Source: Leishmania infantum JPCM5
Taxonomy: Eukaryota > Euglenozoa > Kinetoplastea > Trypanosomatida > Trypanosomatidae
Direction: 5' to 3'
Assembly (NCBI RefSeq): GCF_000002875.2
Contig: NC_009418.2
Coordinates: 914,130 to 978,129 of the forward strand
Length of the DNA: 64,000 bases
Shown: positions 41,703 to 52,004 of the stretch, piece by piece
Layout of the letters: each line of letters opens with the position of its first letter
How positions within the stretch are numbered: position 1 is the stretch's first letter
Translations under genes and position numbers: made by a program
Notes under the pieces: model-generated
What the model saw: only the letters and a program-made list of their open reading frames with translations
Databases searched by the model: none
Told to the model about the DNA's origin: nothing

Positions 41703-42836
41703 TCAGCCACCGCGTCGCCGAATACTCAGTGATGCAGCGGTGGCGGAGCACGGTCGCCTATCCACCTCCGAATCGGCCATGGATTCGCGCATCGAGTTCG
41801 TCTGCGAACACTGAAACGAGGAGCCCATCTGGCTGCATGAAAAGCGTGGCAGTAGCCCATGGCCCGAGAGCGCCGTCGGCGCACCAACAGCAGGAACGGC
41901 TGCACTAGAAGACCGAAGAGGCCGCGCCGACTTGCTTCGCATTAGCATCCGGTAATTCTCAGACGAGGCGATGGCGGCGTGTGGGGCTAAGCGGCGCAGC
42001 AGTGGAACACAAACCCTCGACGCTGCTATTCTACTAACGCACCACATCAACCAGCGAAGAATCGACGGAAAGCCGGCCCTCACGAGCCGTACGCCTAGTT
42101 GAGCAACCACGGCAACAGTCGAGCTTAGTCGGTCTATAAGCAGCACAAGCCCGATGATTAAGTAATAGACGCCAGCCGTGCAGGTCGCGCCAGATCGCTC
42201 CTTGAGGTCCCACCGCCGCTTTGCCGCCGTCAGCGCAAAGCCGATCTGCTGCGTGCACATCATCCACGTGAACAGGAAAGCGATAACCGCATTTAACATG
42301 CAGAAGGCCCCGAGCGCCAATCGTACTGGGCGGCGCGACGGCGACTGCGAAGCCGCGGCGCTCATCAGCACCCGCGCGGCGGTAGGGGAATGGGAAGAGG
42401 AAGACGACATGAACGAGGCAACGGTGGGCGTAATCGATAAGCCTGAGCACTGCGCTGGCGGCACCTGCGGCGAGTAATACATACTGCTGAGTGGTGGCGA
42501 CGGCATGTTCAGTGATGTCGACGCTCTCTGCGGCGACAAGCCGAAGCGAGGGTTCCCCAGAGGCGGCTGTGGTGATGCGCTGGCCCCCGCTCCGCGCAAG
42601 CCATCGTCACCATGCCCGGCCATCTTAGACGCATTTGAGCGGCGAAGGCCCAGCAGGGGCGAGCAAGTTGTTGAGTTCAGTTGAGGTGTGAGCGATGCCG
42701 ATCGCTGATGTAGGGTGGAGGCTTCGGGGGGCACCCAGGCCGGCAAGAAGGCCGATCGACTGAAAGCGTTCTCGCCCGTGAGTCCGCCTCCCCCGCCTTC
42801 GCCACCTTGCGAGCTCGAAGCTGACTCTCTAAGCAT
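41703..42836 (-). CDS. Two-transmembrane protein with long disordered N-terminus
   Basis: The 377-aa product has a Ser/Pro/Gly-rich, probably disordered N-terminus (1-165). A membrane core comes next: TM1 about 172-195 (LGAFCMLNAVIAFLFTWMM), a loop with RRWDLKERSGA, and TM2 about 218-238 (TAGVYYLIIGLVLLIDRL). An amphipathic or hydrophobic stretch (240-285) and a basic, Ser-rich tail end it. The core aligns without gaps to the 138-aa protein encoded just downstream, so the two look like an ancient tandem duplication, one of which gained long tails. No family is recognised. I chose the ATG at 42836; the ten codons upstream start with GTG only. A likely splice acceptor is at 42891-42892, following a tract at about 42915-42940. 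The basic, Ser-rich tails could be phosphorylated; that is speculation. Confidence 0.8.
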   Translation of the reverse strand: MLRESASSSQGGEGGGGGLTGENAFSRSAFLPAWVPPEASTLHQRSASLTPQLNSTTCSPLLGLRRSNASKMAGHGDDGLRGAGASASPQPPLGNPRFGLSPQRASTSLNMPSPPLSSMYYSPQVPPAQCSGLSITPTVASFMSSSSSHSPTAARVLMSAAASQSPSRRPVRLALGAFCMLNAVIAFLFTWMMCTQQIGFALTAAKRRWDLKERSGATCTAGVYYLIIGLVLLIDRLSSTVAVVAQLGVRLVRAGFPSILRWLMWCVSRIAASRVCVPLLRRLAPHAAIASSENYRMLMRSKSARPLRSSSAAVPAVGAPTALSGHGLLPRFSCSQMGSSFQCSQTNSMRESMADSEVDRRPCSATAASLSIRRRGG

Positions 42837-44112
42837 AGTGCGACATGCACGGCCCAAGAAACACACGCGACGAGCGAAAAAAAGGAAGGACTAAAGCAGC
42901 GGCCCACGTTCGATAACGAAAAGGTCGAAAAAGGACGCTAGCACAAGGGGAGAGGTGCTCCCCAAAAAAAAAGCGCTTGATGCGTGTTAAGGGTTGCCTT
43001 TCTGCCGTTAGCATCCGATTTAGTCCTTGAGCAGACGTTTGGGTATCGGTGTACGTCGAGGGGAGTTCGCGTTCATGGGGAAGGCGGAGCGGATCGCTCC
43101 TCGCGAGCTCGCACAGTGAGGCACACGTGGCACTAAGGAGAAGGCAAAGTCACAAACTGAGGGGGGAAAGAGGCAGCGGAGTTCAAAAATGTATTTCGAA
43201 GTGAAGAGCACAACTAGCAATACGACGTACAAAAAAATGAACAAGAGGAGATGCAGAGGAGATTGATGAGAAAAATCACAGCCACTCGACGTGCCGCCGG
43301 TGCTGCGTGAGTTAAGGTGCGCGACAGACACCCGAGCGCCTCCTGTCCTTGTTATCTCTTCCGCAGTTATTCTTCTGGATTTTTTTGTCCCAGTGCGCGG
43401 AATGGTGTATGGGATTCGCGCGGCTGTCGTGCTTGGCGGCGAAGCACCCCACCTCGCTGTCTTTTTGACGATACTAAATGATCTCCTACCGCGTTTCACC
43501 GCTGGCAACGGCAAGGTGAAAAAAGCACATAAAACAGTGGGCCAAGCAAGAGTCGGTGTCCAGGCGTGCGTGCGCGTGTGGAGGCGAACACGCAGGGTGT
43601 GAGGAGGAGAAGAAAGAGGAGAGAGGCAGTGCATAGGATGAAGAAGGGGAGGTCGCGCAGACAGCAGCAGGGGGGAGGGGGCGGGCATCGGAGAGCCGTC
43701 GCGAGTACGCAAAGAGACAGGTGCGAGTCTGCGGCGGGGATCAACAGGAAGCACGGAGGTCGAGCAAAGGGAAAAGGGGAATGTACTGGTCTCTTGGGGT
43801 GTACGCGCCTTGGTGCACAACGGTCAGCTCTGCTGCATAGTACGCGCGCACGCATCAATCACATCATCGCTGTCACACCTCAAACCAGTTGCCTTCAGTT
43901 GCCAATGATGAGCTGCCCTCTGCCTATACTGCGACCCATATAAAGCGAACTGCACCTTTCTTTTTTAGCCGCTCGGCTTAAGAGCTTCAAATCCCCCCGT
44001 CTCGCGGGCAATGGCAGGGAGGGGGACGCTTCTGGTCAACATGTCCACCATCTCTGATATACAACATGAGTCAAGCCTCACTCTACCACCCACCCCACCG
44101 GCTTGTCGCAGG
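42837..44112. other. Upstream flank of the 377-aa gene
   Basis: This spacer of about 1.3 kb holds the 377-aa gene's 5' UTR and 3' flank of the FHA-like gene beyond the SIDER-like element. One long open frame on minus (43020-43820) is pyrimidine-coded low complexity and not gene-like. Confidence 0.5.
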
Positions 44113-44645
44113 CTCCCCCCCCGCCTCTCCTCATCGCGTGGTGGGAAGCACCCGGTGGACACGCGCGTCGCAGAAATGGGCCAGCTCAGCCATGCGAGAG
44201 CACGGCCACCCCCCGCCACAACCTCCACCCGCCCCCCGCTCTGCTCGTCGCCTCAAACTCTACCCGCCCCATCATGCAGGTCCCCACCTCTGGTGCATCC
44301 CTCGCGAGGTGGCTCGGGCTCCCCCCACCACACCAGTGGGCAGCGTGAGGGGCGGGGGGCGGGATGCGTTTCCAGTCGCGCCGACACCCTGCGTCCTCAT
44401 AGGGATCGCACAAGCTGTGCGTACTGACGCAGATCGCTCCGACGCCACGCCGTCCAGGACCTCACCGCCGACACCAGCAGCGATGCATTGCTCTGGCATG
44501 CCCGCGTCGTAGGCGCCCGACTCTGACACCACCATAAACTGGTTGGGCATTGCCAGGGATAGAGGGTGACCGCTCGGCTTGCCCACCGCGCAGGGGTGTA
44601 CCGGACCCTGTGATACCACGCACTGCGAGGGGTCCCCCCCGTCAT
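44113..44645 (-). mobile_element. SIDER-like degenerate retroposon, copy C
   Basis: This block is near-identical to copy A (8074-8606): the same orientation, with an offset of 36,039 over its larger part and a few single-base differences and small indels in C/G runs. It is also near-identical to the inverted copy B. It lies about 0.4 kb downstream of the stop codon of the FHA-like gene, in the sense orientation, so it is likely part of that gene's 3' UTR. The head sequence (accggaccctgtgataccac on plus) is at about 44603-44640 and is followed by a short run of C and gtcatcgag, shared with copy B. Confidence 0.7.
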
Positions 44646-45059
44646 CGAGGGGCGGTGGCAGCGAGACGATAATACGAAAAAGCAGCAGGAGAGAAGAGAA
44701 CAGGTCTGATCGGTGACATGTATGCACGTAAGAAATGAAAACAAAAGAAATGAGGGATCTAGTCTAGGAACAGACGCGCGCTCTCTGTGCATGCTTGGAG
44801 ATCATTCAGTCTGTAAGTGAGTGAGTGATGAAAAGGCAGAGGCGTTTTTTTTTTTGCAAAAAGGAGAGATGAACGGAGGAGGAACGCAGCCCTTTTCGGA
44901 CGCGAACACATACAACGCAGGAAACCTCGCCCACGTGTGTGCGCACAGGTGCGGGGTGGGCGCTGGCACTCATGTGGCCTCAATTCCGCCATCCGCGCAT
45001 CTCTGGGCACCACTGGCGGAGTTAGAGAAAAAGAAAGGAAGCTCCCGACGAGGGTTCGC
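44646..45059. other. 3' flank of the FHA-like gene
   Basis: This is low-complexity spacer between the stop codon of the 405-aa gene and SIDER-like copy C. No gene or clear signal is seen. Confidence 0.5.
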
Positions 45060-46277
45060 TCATTCGTAGCGTAAGCCCATCAGTGCACTCTCTAAGGAGC
45101 TGATGCGGTTCAAGAGCGCTACAGCTGGCCTGCCAAGTGAGGCGCCACCCAAGAAGGCGTCACTGTTGGGCGCATCAACCGCTTTCTTTGCATTGCTGAC
45201 CTGTGGAGCGGCTACACAGTCGTCGCGACGAGCTTGGGCGTAGACGCTCCAAGAAGTCTGTCTCGCATCGACACGCAAAGACGGGCCGGTCTCGCAGACT
45301 TGCTGCGCGTCGCTGCTCTCACCGATAGAAGAGGGAGGCGCGGCCGCTGATGTATAAGCCGACTTCTTTCTGCAGAGCCGCAGCGCCGGATTTGAGGATG
45401 CAGACGTGAACGGACAGCAGCAGCACGTTGCCGGCAAGGGTGCACGGGGCGCTGTCGGTGGCTGCGTTGCAGGGGAGCCGAAATCTAGCAGCTGGGGGAG
45501 GCTGGGGAGCAGCGTAACGAGGGTGCGGGCATGTGCTGACGGAAGCGCCTTATTCACGTCAGCGTCTGCATCCCACACGAGCGGCGTCTGCGCGGCGTTG
45601 GGTGGGTGTGTCTCACGTGGCATGGCATCGGATGTGCCCACCTCTGCCTGTACATAGGACCCACACGCACATTTGTGGAGCTGGCCGGTCGTACAAGTGC
45701 CGTTGCTCGGCGGCACGCTGACCGTGGCGAGGTTGGTGAACCGTTCGCTGTAAAAATTGTTCCACTTTGCGTACTGCTCCATGTTCGACATGATCACTCG
45801 CAGCCGATGATTCTCTTCAGATGCACTGGGGCGGGTCTCAAGTGGGGGCCCATCCCCCATCTCATTCCCAGCCACATCTGCCGATGCGGGAACTGCTTTG
45901 ACGTTGTATGTATACGACGTTGTGGCCTCTGTGACGTGGTTGGGGTGCAGCGTGAGTTCGTCTCCATCCCGCAACACCAGCGGGCCGGTGCCGTAACTGA
46001 TACCGTTGACGCCAAGTCGCATTCGGCTGCAATCCCACGGCAATGCTGTGAGTGCGTGCGTCGTTGGTGAGACGCCAGCGGCGCCGGCAGCACCGCTACT
46101 TACCGGTGCAACGCGTAGTTCTACCGAGCAGTCATCTGCGATTAACAGAGCAGAGTTCTCGGATGCCTCGGCGGAGAGAATGAGCTCATGGGCTGCCGTA
46201 TCGAAGCAAGCCTGAACCCGGAAGCGCGCCCGCTGGCAGTGAGAGCTCAGACCATCGAAAGACTCCGGTGATTTCAT
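45060..46277 (-). CDS. Hypothetical protein with weak FHA-like beta core
   Basis: I do not recognise this 405-aa protein. Residues 15-135 look like a beta-rich domain, and the segment LGVNGISYGTGPLVLRDGDE (about 87-106) resembles the second half of an FHA domain (VNG...L.DGD.I.L). The N-terminal GR and SxxH motifs that make a phosphothreonine pocket are not evident, so phosphopeptide binding is doubtful. A short helical segment (MEQYAKWNNFYSERF, about 166-180) follows, then an Ala/Pro/Ser-rich region with a CCCC cluster near 285, and a short coiled segment at the C-terminus (LLNRISSLESALMGL). The ATG at 46277 is supported by the tract at 46325-46355 and the first AG at 46314-46315. A SIDER-like element lies in its probable 3' UTR. 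Confidence 0.7.
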   Translation of the reverse strand: MKSPESFDGLSSHCQRARFRVQACFDTAAHELILSAEASENSALLIADDCSVELRVAPVSSGAAGAAGVSPTTHALTALPWDCSRMRLGVNGISYGTGPLVLRDGDELTLHPNHVTEATTSYTYNVKAVPASADVAGNEMGDGPPLETRPSASEENHRLRVIMSNMEQYAKWNNFYSERFTNLATVSVPPSNGTCTTGQLHKCACGSYVQAEVGTSDAMPRETHPPNAAQTPLVWDADADVNKALPSAHARTLVTLLPSLPQLLDFGSPATQPPTAPRAPLPATCCCCPFTSASSNPALRLCRKKSAYTSAAAPPSSIGESSDAQQVCETGPSLRVDARQTSWSVYAQARRDDCVAAPQVSNAKKAVDAPNSDAFLGGASLGRPAVALLNRISSLESALMGLRYE

Positions 46278-47745
46278 GTTTGTGTTGGTGTCAGTAAGTA
46301 AGAGGTCAGTTATCTTTCAGCGCCGAGAGGTATAGAAGGAGCAGTTGAGAGAGGTGCAGCGCACACTTTTCGGTTTCACTTTTCCTTGTGTGTGTGTGTG
46401 TGTGTGCCTCGCTTGCTTCGCCGAGTTCCAGGTGCCCCGCGCAAGGAGGATTCTGAGATAACGGAATAGTGCGCGTCAATGTTGGAGATAGTGAGGCCGA
46501 TGTCGATGGGGGGGGGGACGACGGGAAGGAGCAAGAAAAAAAACATCAAGAGAGGAGGCGGAGCGGTAAGATAGCTGGCTGCGTGCAAACATGACAGCGC
46601 TTGCGTTTGAAGAGTGGGACGACGGTGGTGCTCTGATGAAGACGATTGCAAGGGGAGAGGGGGGCGGAGTGCGACGGGAGCTGCCGCTGAGTTTGCTAAA
46701 CGCTCAGCGAAGGCTATATCGTGCACTAACAGGGAAAAATAAAACGGCACGGCCAACCAAGGTCATCTGATGCAGCGAGAATTGTCCGCGGCACCATCGC
46801 CGTTATCCTTCCCTCACAGGTGGCGAGCCGGTCTCCCGGAGCACGGCTGCATTTCTAGGGCACGGTTGGTAAAATTTCTCTTCCCCGCTTACTACGCAGC
46901 CACTTTTTTCGCCCCTCTCCCTCCCACACAACCCGTCATCAAACAGAAGATACACTTGGATGAGCAACGGTTTCTTGTTGTTCGGGAGTGCAGCTGTTGC
47001 CTTGTTCCACCTGTACGGGCACTTGGGGGGGGGTTCTTTTTTTCATGGTGTGTGTGTGTATGTGTTTTTCTTTTGGATGATGAGGGATGGGGACGGGGGC
47101 GCTGCCTTCTTCCCTCGTGTGCGCTCTCAGCTGAGAGGCAGCCAAGGAGCGCGCGCATGGGCAAATAAAGCGAAAAGGGGAGGTTGGAGGGGCGTGTCGC
47201 CCGCTGTACATCGAGTGGGCCGCCTGCTCCCCTTCACCGAGGGGAGCAAACAGCGAAACTTCACTTGCGCGTTGCGCGATGGTAAGAGAAGGAAAGCGCA
47301 CCGAAAACCCCCAACAGGCGTAGGTGGAGGTCCACAAATGTGTATGCCCCCTGCTGCGACTGGTCTACGCTCGGCTGCCTCTCCTCCGCTCTGTCCTTCT
47401 CTCGCAGCAGCAGCGCCACGATAAGCTCTGTACATCACCGCGGCGGTGGAGGGGGTTTATCAACAAGTGACGGAGGGGAAACAGAATAAGGACTGCACAG
47501 AGAGTGAAGGAAAAAGGCAAAAGCCGCCCTTCACACACACACACACGAAAAAGGGGGTGCAGCAGACGTGGATAAACTGTTTTGTGTGCCTTGGTCATGG
47601 CAGCTCAGTGATCCTACACCACCAGTGCCGCTGGAGCTCGTCCACTGGTTGACGCGCATAGGCCCTTGCGAGGCGGCAGTGCAGTTTCGCTGATGCGCTG
47701 CAGCCCCCATATTTTTGCGCCGTCGCTTACGTCTATCAAGGTCCG
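46278..47745. other. Spacer between the CCDC146 and FHA-like genes
   Basis: This 1.5 kb spacer holds a TG run (46387-46406), a GT run near 47050 and the CCDC146-type gene's 3' flank. No gene is seen. Confidence 0.55.
46387..46406. repeat. (TG)10 microsatellite
   Basis: A perfect TG dinucleotide run is directly visible just upstream of the 405-aa gene. On the transcribed strand it reads as CA repeats inside the leader-side spacer. Confidence 0.85.
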
Positions 47746-50700
47746 TTACTGCCGTCGCTTCGGAACGGGGCTACTGAAGGAGGTGGCGTCTGTCGTCGTC
47801 ACAGCTGCTGCCGTCGCAGTTGGAAGCGGAGGCGGTGTGGAGGGGCCACAGGCTTTGAACGGTATACCGGCCGAAGTTCCCGGCGGGGACGAAGGTGCCG
47901 AGAGGGGCACTGAGGAACCGCGCACCGCTTCCATAGATCGCGGCGCAGGTGAGGGCCCTTGAGCTCCAGACGGCAACGACGCCTCTGCACGAGGTGGATT
48001 GAACGCCACGCGGGGCGCCGACGCCGATTTAAACGGCGCAAACGGCCCGAAGGGCCGCGGAAGGCCGAGGTCGTCGTCTTGCGGTACGTATGCGTTGGGG
48101 CGGGGCACCGCCGTAGTGGCGACCATCTGCATCCCCAAAGATGTCTCGCTCTCCTTAGCTGCGTCGCGCTGGCGCTGGCGGGCGGCCACGTAGCGCTGCT
48201 GGCACTGCCGCTCCCGCTCGTAATGCAGCTCGGCTTCTGCGTACGGGGCCTCGCCGGCCTCCAAGCGCTCCTCGGCTTCCTCCACTACGGACTCGAGGCG
48301 CTGCACCTCCTGCTGAAGCTGAATGCTCGAGGCCTGAAAGAGGGACAGCTCCGCAATGGTTGCCATCATCTGGCGACTCTTGTGGCGGATGCTGCTGTGA
48401 TACTTGTTGACTTGCTGCGCTAGAGCTAGTGTGCACTCCTTACCGGCATCCGCCTGATCGCCGACGCGCTCCGCCAGCTCCGTCACCTCCTCGAGGATAA
48501 GGTTCTTTTCGCGCAGCTTGGCGTTCAGCTTCTGCACTCGCGCCTCCAACTCCTGGCAGCGAGCCTGCAAGCATACGTACTGTTCGGAAGGGCCGCCCAC
48601 CAGTGCCGGCGCCGGCGCCGCACGGGCATCACCACCGCTTTTGTCGGCATGTCCTGCATCGCCAGGGGACGAGGAGGCGCTAAGAGCTGCCGGTGCACTA
48701 TCCGCCTGGGTGCACATTGCCGCTGCCGCCGCCGTGGCTTGCGCCTCACTGGCTGCCGGTAAGGCGACATTGCCCGGGAGCACGAGCGGAACGCGGTTCC
48801 ACCGATGCGGGTTCTTGGGGTCTGTGATGTCATCCTCAAGCACCTGTGTGCGCCACTGCTCCGCCTCGATCTCCTCCCTCAGGCGCGTCAGCTCCAGTTC
48901 CATCTGCGATACCTTCGGGATGGAGTGCTGGCATGCCTCGATATCGTGCAGCAAGGTTCCCAGTTTCGTCTTGAGCATGCGCACCTCATTCGCGCGGTCA
49001 TTCGTCATCCGGGTACCCTCGGCGATAGCCAACTCCTGGGCCTTGATGCGGGCCGCAAGCAGCGCCGCCTCATCGTTGCGATCAATAAGTTGGATGCCGG
49101 CCTGGTTGCGGTTCTCGATCGCCGCTGCATAGGCACGGCGCAGGTCCGCCATTGTGTCTTCGGTCGCCGCAATGTCGGTGTTCAGACGGCGCACCTGCGC
49201 CTTTACCTCCCGCTCACTGTCCGCAGCCTTCTCCATCTGCTTGCGTTGCCGGTTCTTCTCCAGCCGCAGGTTAGCGCACAGGTGCGTCAGCTCGTGCAAC
49301 TGGAACTTGGCCTTCGCGATCTCCTGGTCCTTCAGGGCAGACTCGCGCGTCAGCACGGAGAGCTCCTTCTCGAGCAGCTTTGTCTTCTCCGCCACCTGGG
49401 CCATGGCCTGCGCAATCGTTTGGATTTGCGTAGCTTTCTGCGCCCGCTCCTGCTTCACCCTTTGAAACAAATCTATAGCCTTCCCAAGCCGCTTTTCCAG
49501 CTCGCTGTGGCGCCGCTGCGCCTCCTTGACCAAAACCTCGCGCATCTGCAGCTCGCATTGCGCCAAATACACGCGGGTCTCCTCGCGCGCGCTCGCTCGG
49601 CTGAACTCCTGCCGCTTCACCGCAATCGCCGCCAGCTCGCGCCGCTTCACGTCCTCTTGCTTTGCCTTCACAGCGATCGTCTCCTCAGCCTCGCGGATCT
49701 CAGCGAGCACCTGCTCCGCCTTCTTGACGAACTCCTTCGACTTGGCCTGCTCAAAAAGCAGCTTCTTCGTGCGAACCTCAGCATCCTTGCGGTGGGCTTG
49801 GATCTCCTTCTCCACGTGCGCCGTGGCACGCGTCACCTGCTCCAGCTCCCTGTGCAGGAGGCCAATCTGCTCCCTCAGAGACTCCTCCTCGCGCCGCGAG
49901 TCTTCCATGTCCCGCTCCAGGGTGGAGAAGATGCGCATGCACTTTTCCCGCTCACGCTCGATGCGGTCGACACCATCCTGCTCCTGCTGGAGTGCTATCT
50001 TCGTCGACAAGACGAGCTGATCGAGCTCGGCGACGCGCTCCTGAGTTGCCTGGCGTGTCTCCACCTCCACCTCCAACGACGTGTTCATCGTGGCGAGCGT
50101 CTTTCGCTTCGCGTCCATCTCGGCACGTAGAGTCTGTAAGCGCTTCTTGGCAGCTTCGTGGTCCTCGGCGCGGCTGTTGCGCTGCAGCTCCATCGACTGA
50201 ATGCGCTCTGCCTGCGCCAAGACCTTCTCCTCGGTGCTGGAGAGCTCGCGCTGGGCACCGACCAGGCTTCCCTGTACGAGGTCAAGTTGCTTCTTCGCGC
50301 GTTCAGGGTCGCTCTGCACGTTCTGCAGCTGCTTCCTCGCCTGCGCCAAGGTGGTCGCGAAGTTCGCGATCTCCTCTTTCTTCTGCGCCTCTTCCTTGAC
50401 GAGCTCATCTTTCTCCGCTTGGCACCTGACCAAGTCTGCGGCCAGTTCTTTGATGTGGGTCCCCATCTCCGTGATCTCCGCCTGCATGGACTCCATCTTG
50501 GGCCGTATCCGCGCCTCCTCCGCCGCGATGGCGTCCTCGCGCTCAAGGATGAGGTGCTGCTTACGCCGATCATACTCGAGCACCTCGACCTGGAGGACGC
50601 TGTCGCGCTCCAACGCAGCCGCGAGATCACGTTCGTGCTCCATTAAGTTGCGCTTGAGGGCCTGAATCACCTCGTCATCCTTCTTGGCTGCGTCGCCGAA

Positions 50701-50970
50701 GGTGTAAATGCGCTGCCGCTCCACCTCAAGCCGGCTCCTCAACTGTCGCGCGTGCTTCAGAAGTGTGTTGTCACGCCTGTAGATGGCGAGAACGCGGGAG
50801 TGCAGTTCTTTGAACTTTCGCTTCAAGTAATCGGCACGCTCCTCGGAGATTTGGCCCTCGTCGATGAGCGCGTTCAGCACCACGTACGCCGTCGAATGCG
50901 TCACATCGCTGACATCCCCGTTCGGGGAGACCGCCGAAGAGGGGCCGGGGCCGCCATCTTGCTGTGTCAT
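47746..50970 (-). CDS. CCDC146/MBO2-type coiled-coil axonemal or centriolar protein
   Basis: The 1,074-aa product is almost wholly coiled coil from about 30 to 700 and matches the CCDC146/MBO2 family. Chlamydomonas MBO2 acts in axonemal beak structures and ciliary waveform, and mammalian CCDC146 in sperm flagella and centrioles. Diagnostic features: the early segment ERADYLKRKFKELHSRVLAIYR; the DPKNPHRW motif near 713 (family: .P.NP.R.); a second coil with LREKNLILEEVTELAERV; and the C-terminal signature RPNAYVPQDDDLGLPRPFGP near 957-980, followed by FAPFK. A low-complexity Ala/Ser/Gly insert lies between about 730 and 795, and a Pro/Ser tail after 985. I start at the ATG at 50970; upstream codons begin with GTG only. 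Expected site: flagellar axoneme or basal body. Assignment rests on the C-terminal signatures and is strong. Confidence 0.9.
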   Translation of the reverse strand: MTQQDGGPGPSSAVSPNGDVSDVTHSTAYVVLNALIDEGQISEERADYLKRKFKELHSRVLAIYRRDNTLLKHARQLRSRLEVERQRIYTFGDAAKKDDEVIQALKRNLMEHERDLAAALERDSVLQVEVLEYDRRKQHLILEREDAIAAEEARIRPKMESMQAEITEMGTHIKELAADLVRCQAEKDELVKEEAQKKEEIANFATTLAQARKQLQNVQSDPERAKKQLDLVQGSLVGAQRELSSTEEKVLAQAERIQSMELQRNSRAEDHEAAKKRLQTLRAEMDAKRKTLATMNTSLEVEVETRQATQERVAELDQLVLSTKIALQQEQDGVDRIEREREKCMRIFSTLERDMEDSRREEESLREQIGLLHRELEQVTRATAHVEKEIQAHRKDAEVRTKKLLFEQAKSKEFVKKAEQVLAEIREAEETIAVKAKQEDVKRRELAAIAVKRQEFSRASAREETRVYLAQCELQMREVLVKEAQRRHSELEKRLGKAIDLFQRVKQERAQKATQIQTIAQAMAQVAEKTKLLEKELSVLTRESALKDQEIAKAKFQLHELTHLCANLRLEKNRQRKQMEKAADSEREVKAQVRRLNTDIAATEDTMADLRRAYAAAIENRNQAGIQLIDRNDEAALLAARIKAQELAIAEGTRMTNDRANEVRMLKTKLGTLLHDIEACQHSIPKVSQMELELTRLREEIEAEQWRTQVLEDDITDPKNPHRWNRVPLVLPGNVALPAASEAQATAAAAAMCTQADSAPAALSASSSPGDAGHADKSGGDARAAPAPALVGGPSEQYVCLQARCQELEARVQKLNAKLREKNLILEEVTELAERVGDQADAGKECTLALAQQVNKYHSSIRHKSRQMMATIAELSLFQASSIQLQQEVQRLESVVEEAEERLEAGEAPYAEAELHYERERQCQQRYVAARQRQRDAAKESETSLGMQMVATTAVPRPNAYVPQDDDLGLPRPFGPFAPFKSASAPRVAFNPPRAEASLPSGAQGPSPAPRSMEAVRGSSVPLSAPSSPPGTSAGIPFKACGPSTPPPLPTATAAAVTTTDATSFSSPVPKRRQ

Positions 50971-52004
50971 GGCGACGGGCAGGTAAAGCGGAAGGTTCCG
51001 AAGGCTATCCAATGAGGCGGGCACCGGAAGACAGAGTCGTGGGGACAGAGGCTGCACGCCGCACAAAGGCAACCTCGTCACAATGCTCTGCTTCTCTTTT
51101 CTTTCGTCGCGTGGACGATGGCGGCGAATGTAAGCAAGGGTAGCGAGTTTGTGATCGCATGTGAGCCGGTGTGTGTGTGTGTGTGTGTGGGGGGAGGGGG
51201 GGCATCACGAACGTGGCGCGTCGCATGTGCGCAAGCGGACGAGAAAGAGGAAGAGACCAGCCGGACGCATGGATGCCCACACCGAGAACGTGAAAGAGGC
51301 GATGATGATGATGGAGGGAGGGGGAATAAGGCAGATGAGAAGAGGCGCAGGACTGGGAGAACGACTCGCTCCACAACCAGCATGGCGTCCTGGCAGCCAG
51401 GGAGGGGGAATACCAACAAAAAAGCACACCGCTTAGCGTAGTCGTAAAAGGGTGCCCGGAACGATCGCGCAACAAAAGCGGAGGAGCACCAGCCGCTGTA
51501 GCGGTGTGTCGTACCACCATCCTCCTCTTCTACGCACCTGCGAGCGTGATACTGTACGCTGATTGGTTTTTGCATGCGCGTGTTGCCACCTTTAAGAATC
51601 ACAGCAAAAGCACCTGATATGGAGATTACGCCCCTGTGGCACACATGTGAACCACCCCGCGCCAACACGCAGGCAAGGTCGGTCAGCGCAAATCTGCAAA
51701 CCGTACGTAACCACAGATGCGTGAGACTAGAGCGAGGACATGTAAAGCCGACATGTGGCAAGTGCGCTGTGAAACGCGATACCTACCCACCTTCATGCTC
51801 CGCACTAGCACCACTGCCGCCCACGCGCCACGGCACACCGCGTCCTCATCGTCCCACTCGACATTAAGCCGATGATGCCGTCGATTCGTCATCAAGGGTA
51901 AAAAGACGCAGCCGGAGAGCAAGAAACAGCATTAGGGGCATCGCGTGAGTTTCTGTCGCAGACATTTGGGCATCGGTTGTCTTGTGCCTTCGAGAATCGC
52001 CCGC
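50971..52004. other. Spacer between the LRR and CCDC146 genes
   Basis: The CCDC146-type gene's 5' flank and LRR gene's 3' flank lie here. A GT run is near 51171-51190. No clear single splice tract could be assigned, and no gene is seen. Confidence 0.5.

Noticed and set aside
43020..43820. 266-codon minus frame
   Set aside because: It is low-complexity, pyrimidine-coded sequence in a spacer with no recognisable fold.
48805..50130. 441-codon plus-strand frame opposite the CCDC146-type gene
   Set aside because: It is a Leu/Arg-rich antisense shadow of coiled-coil coding sequence.
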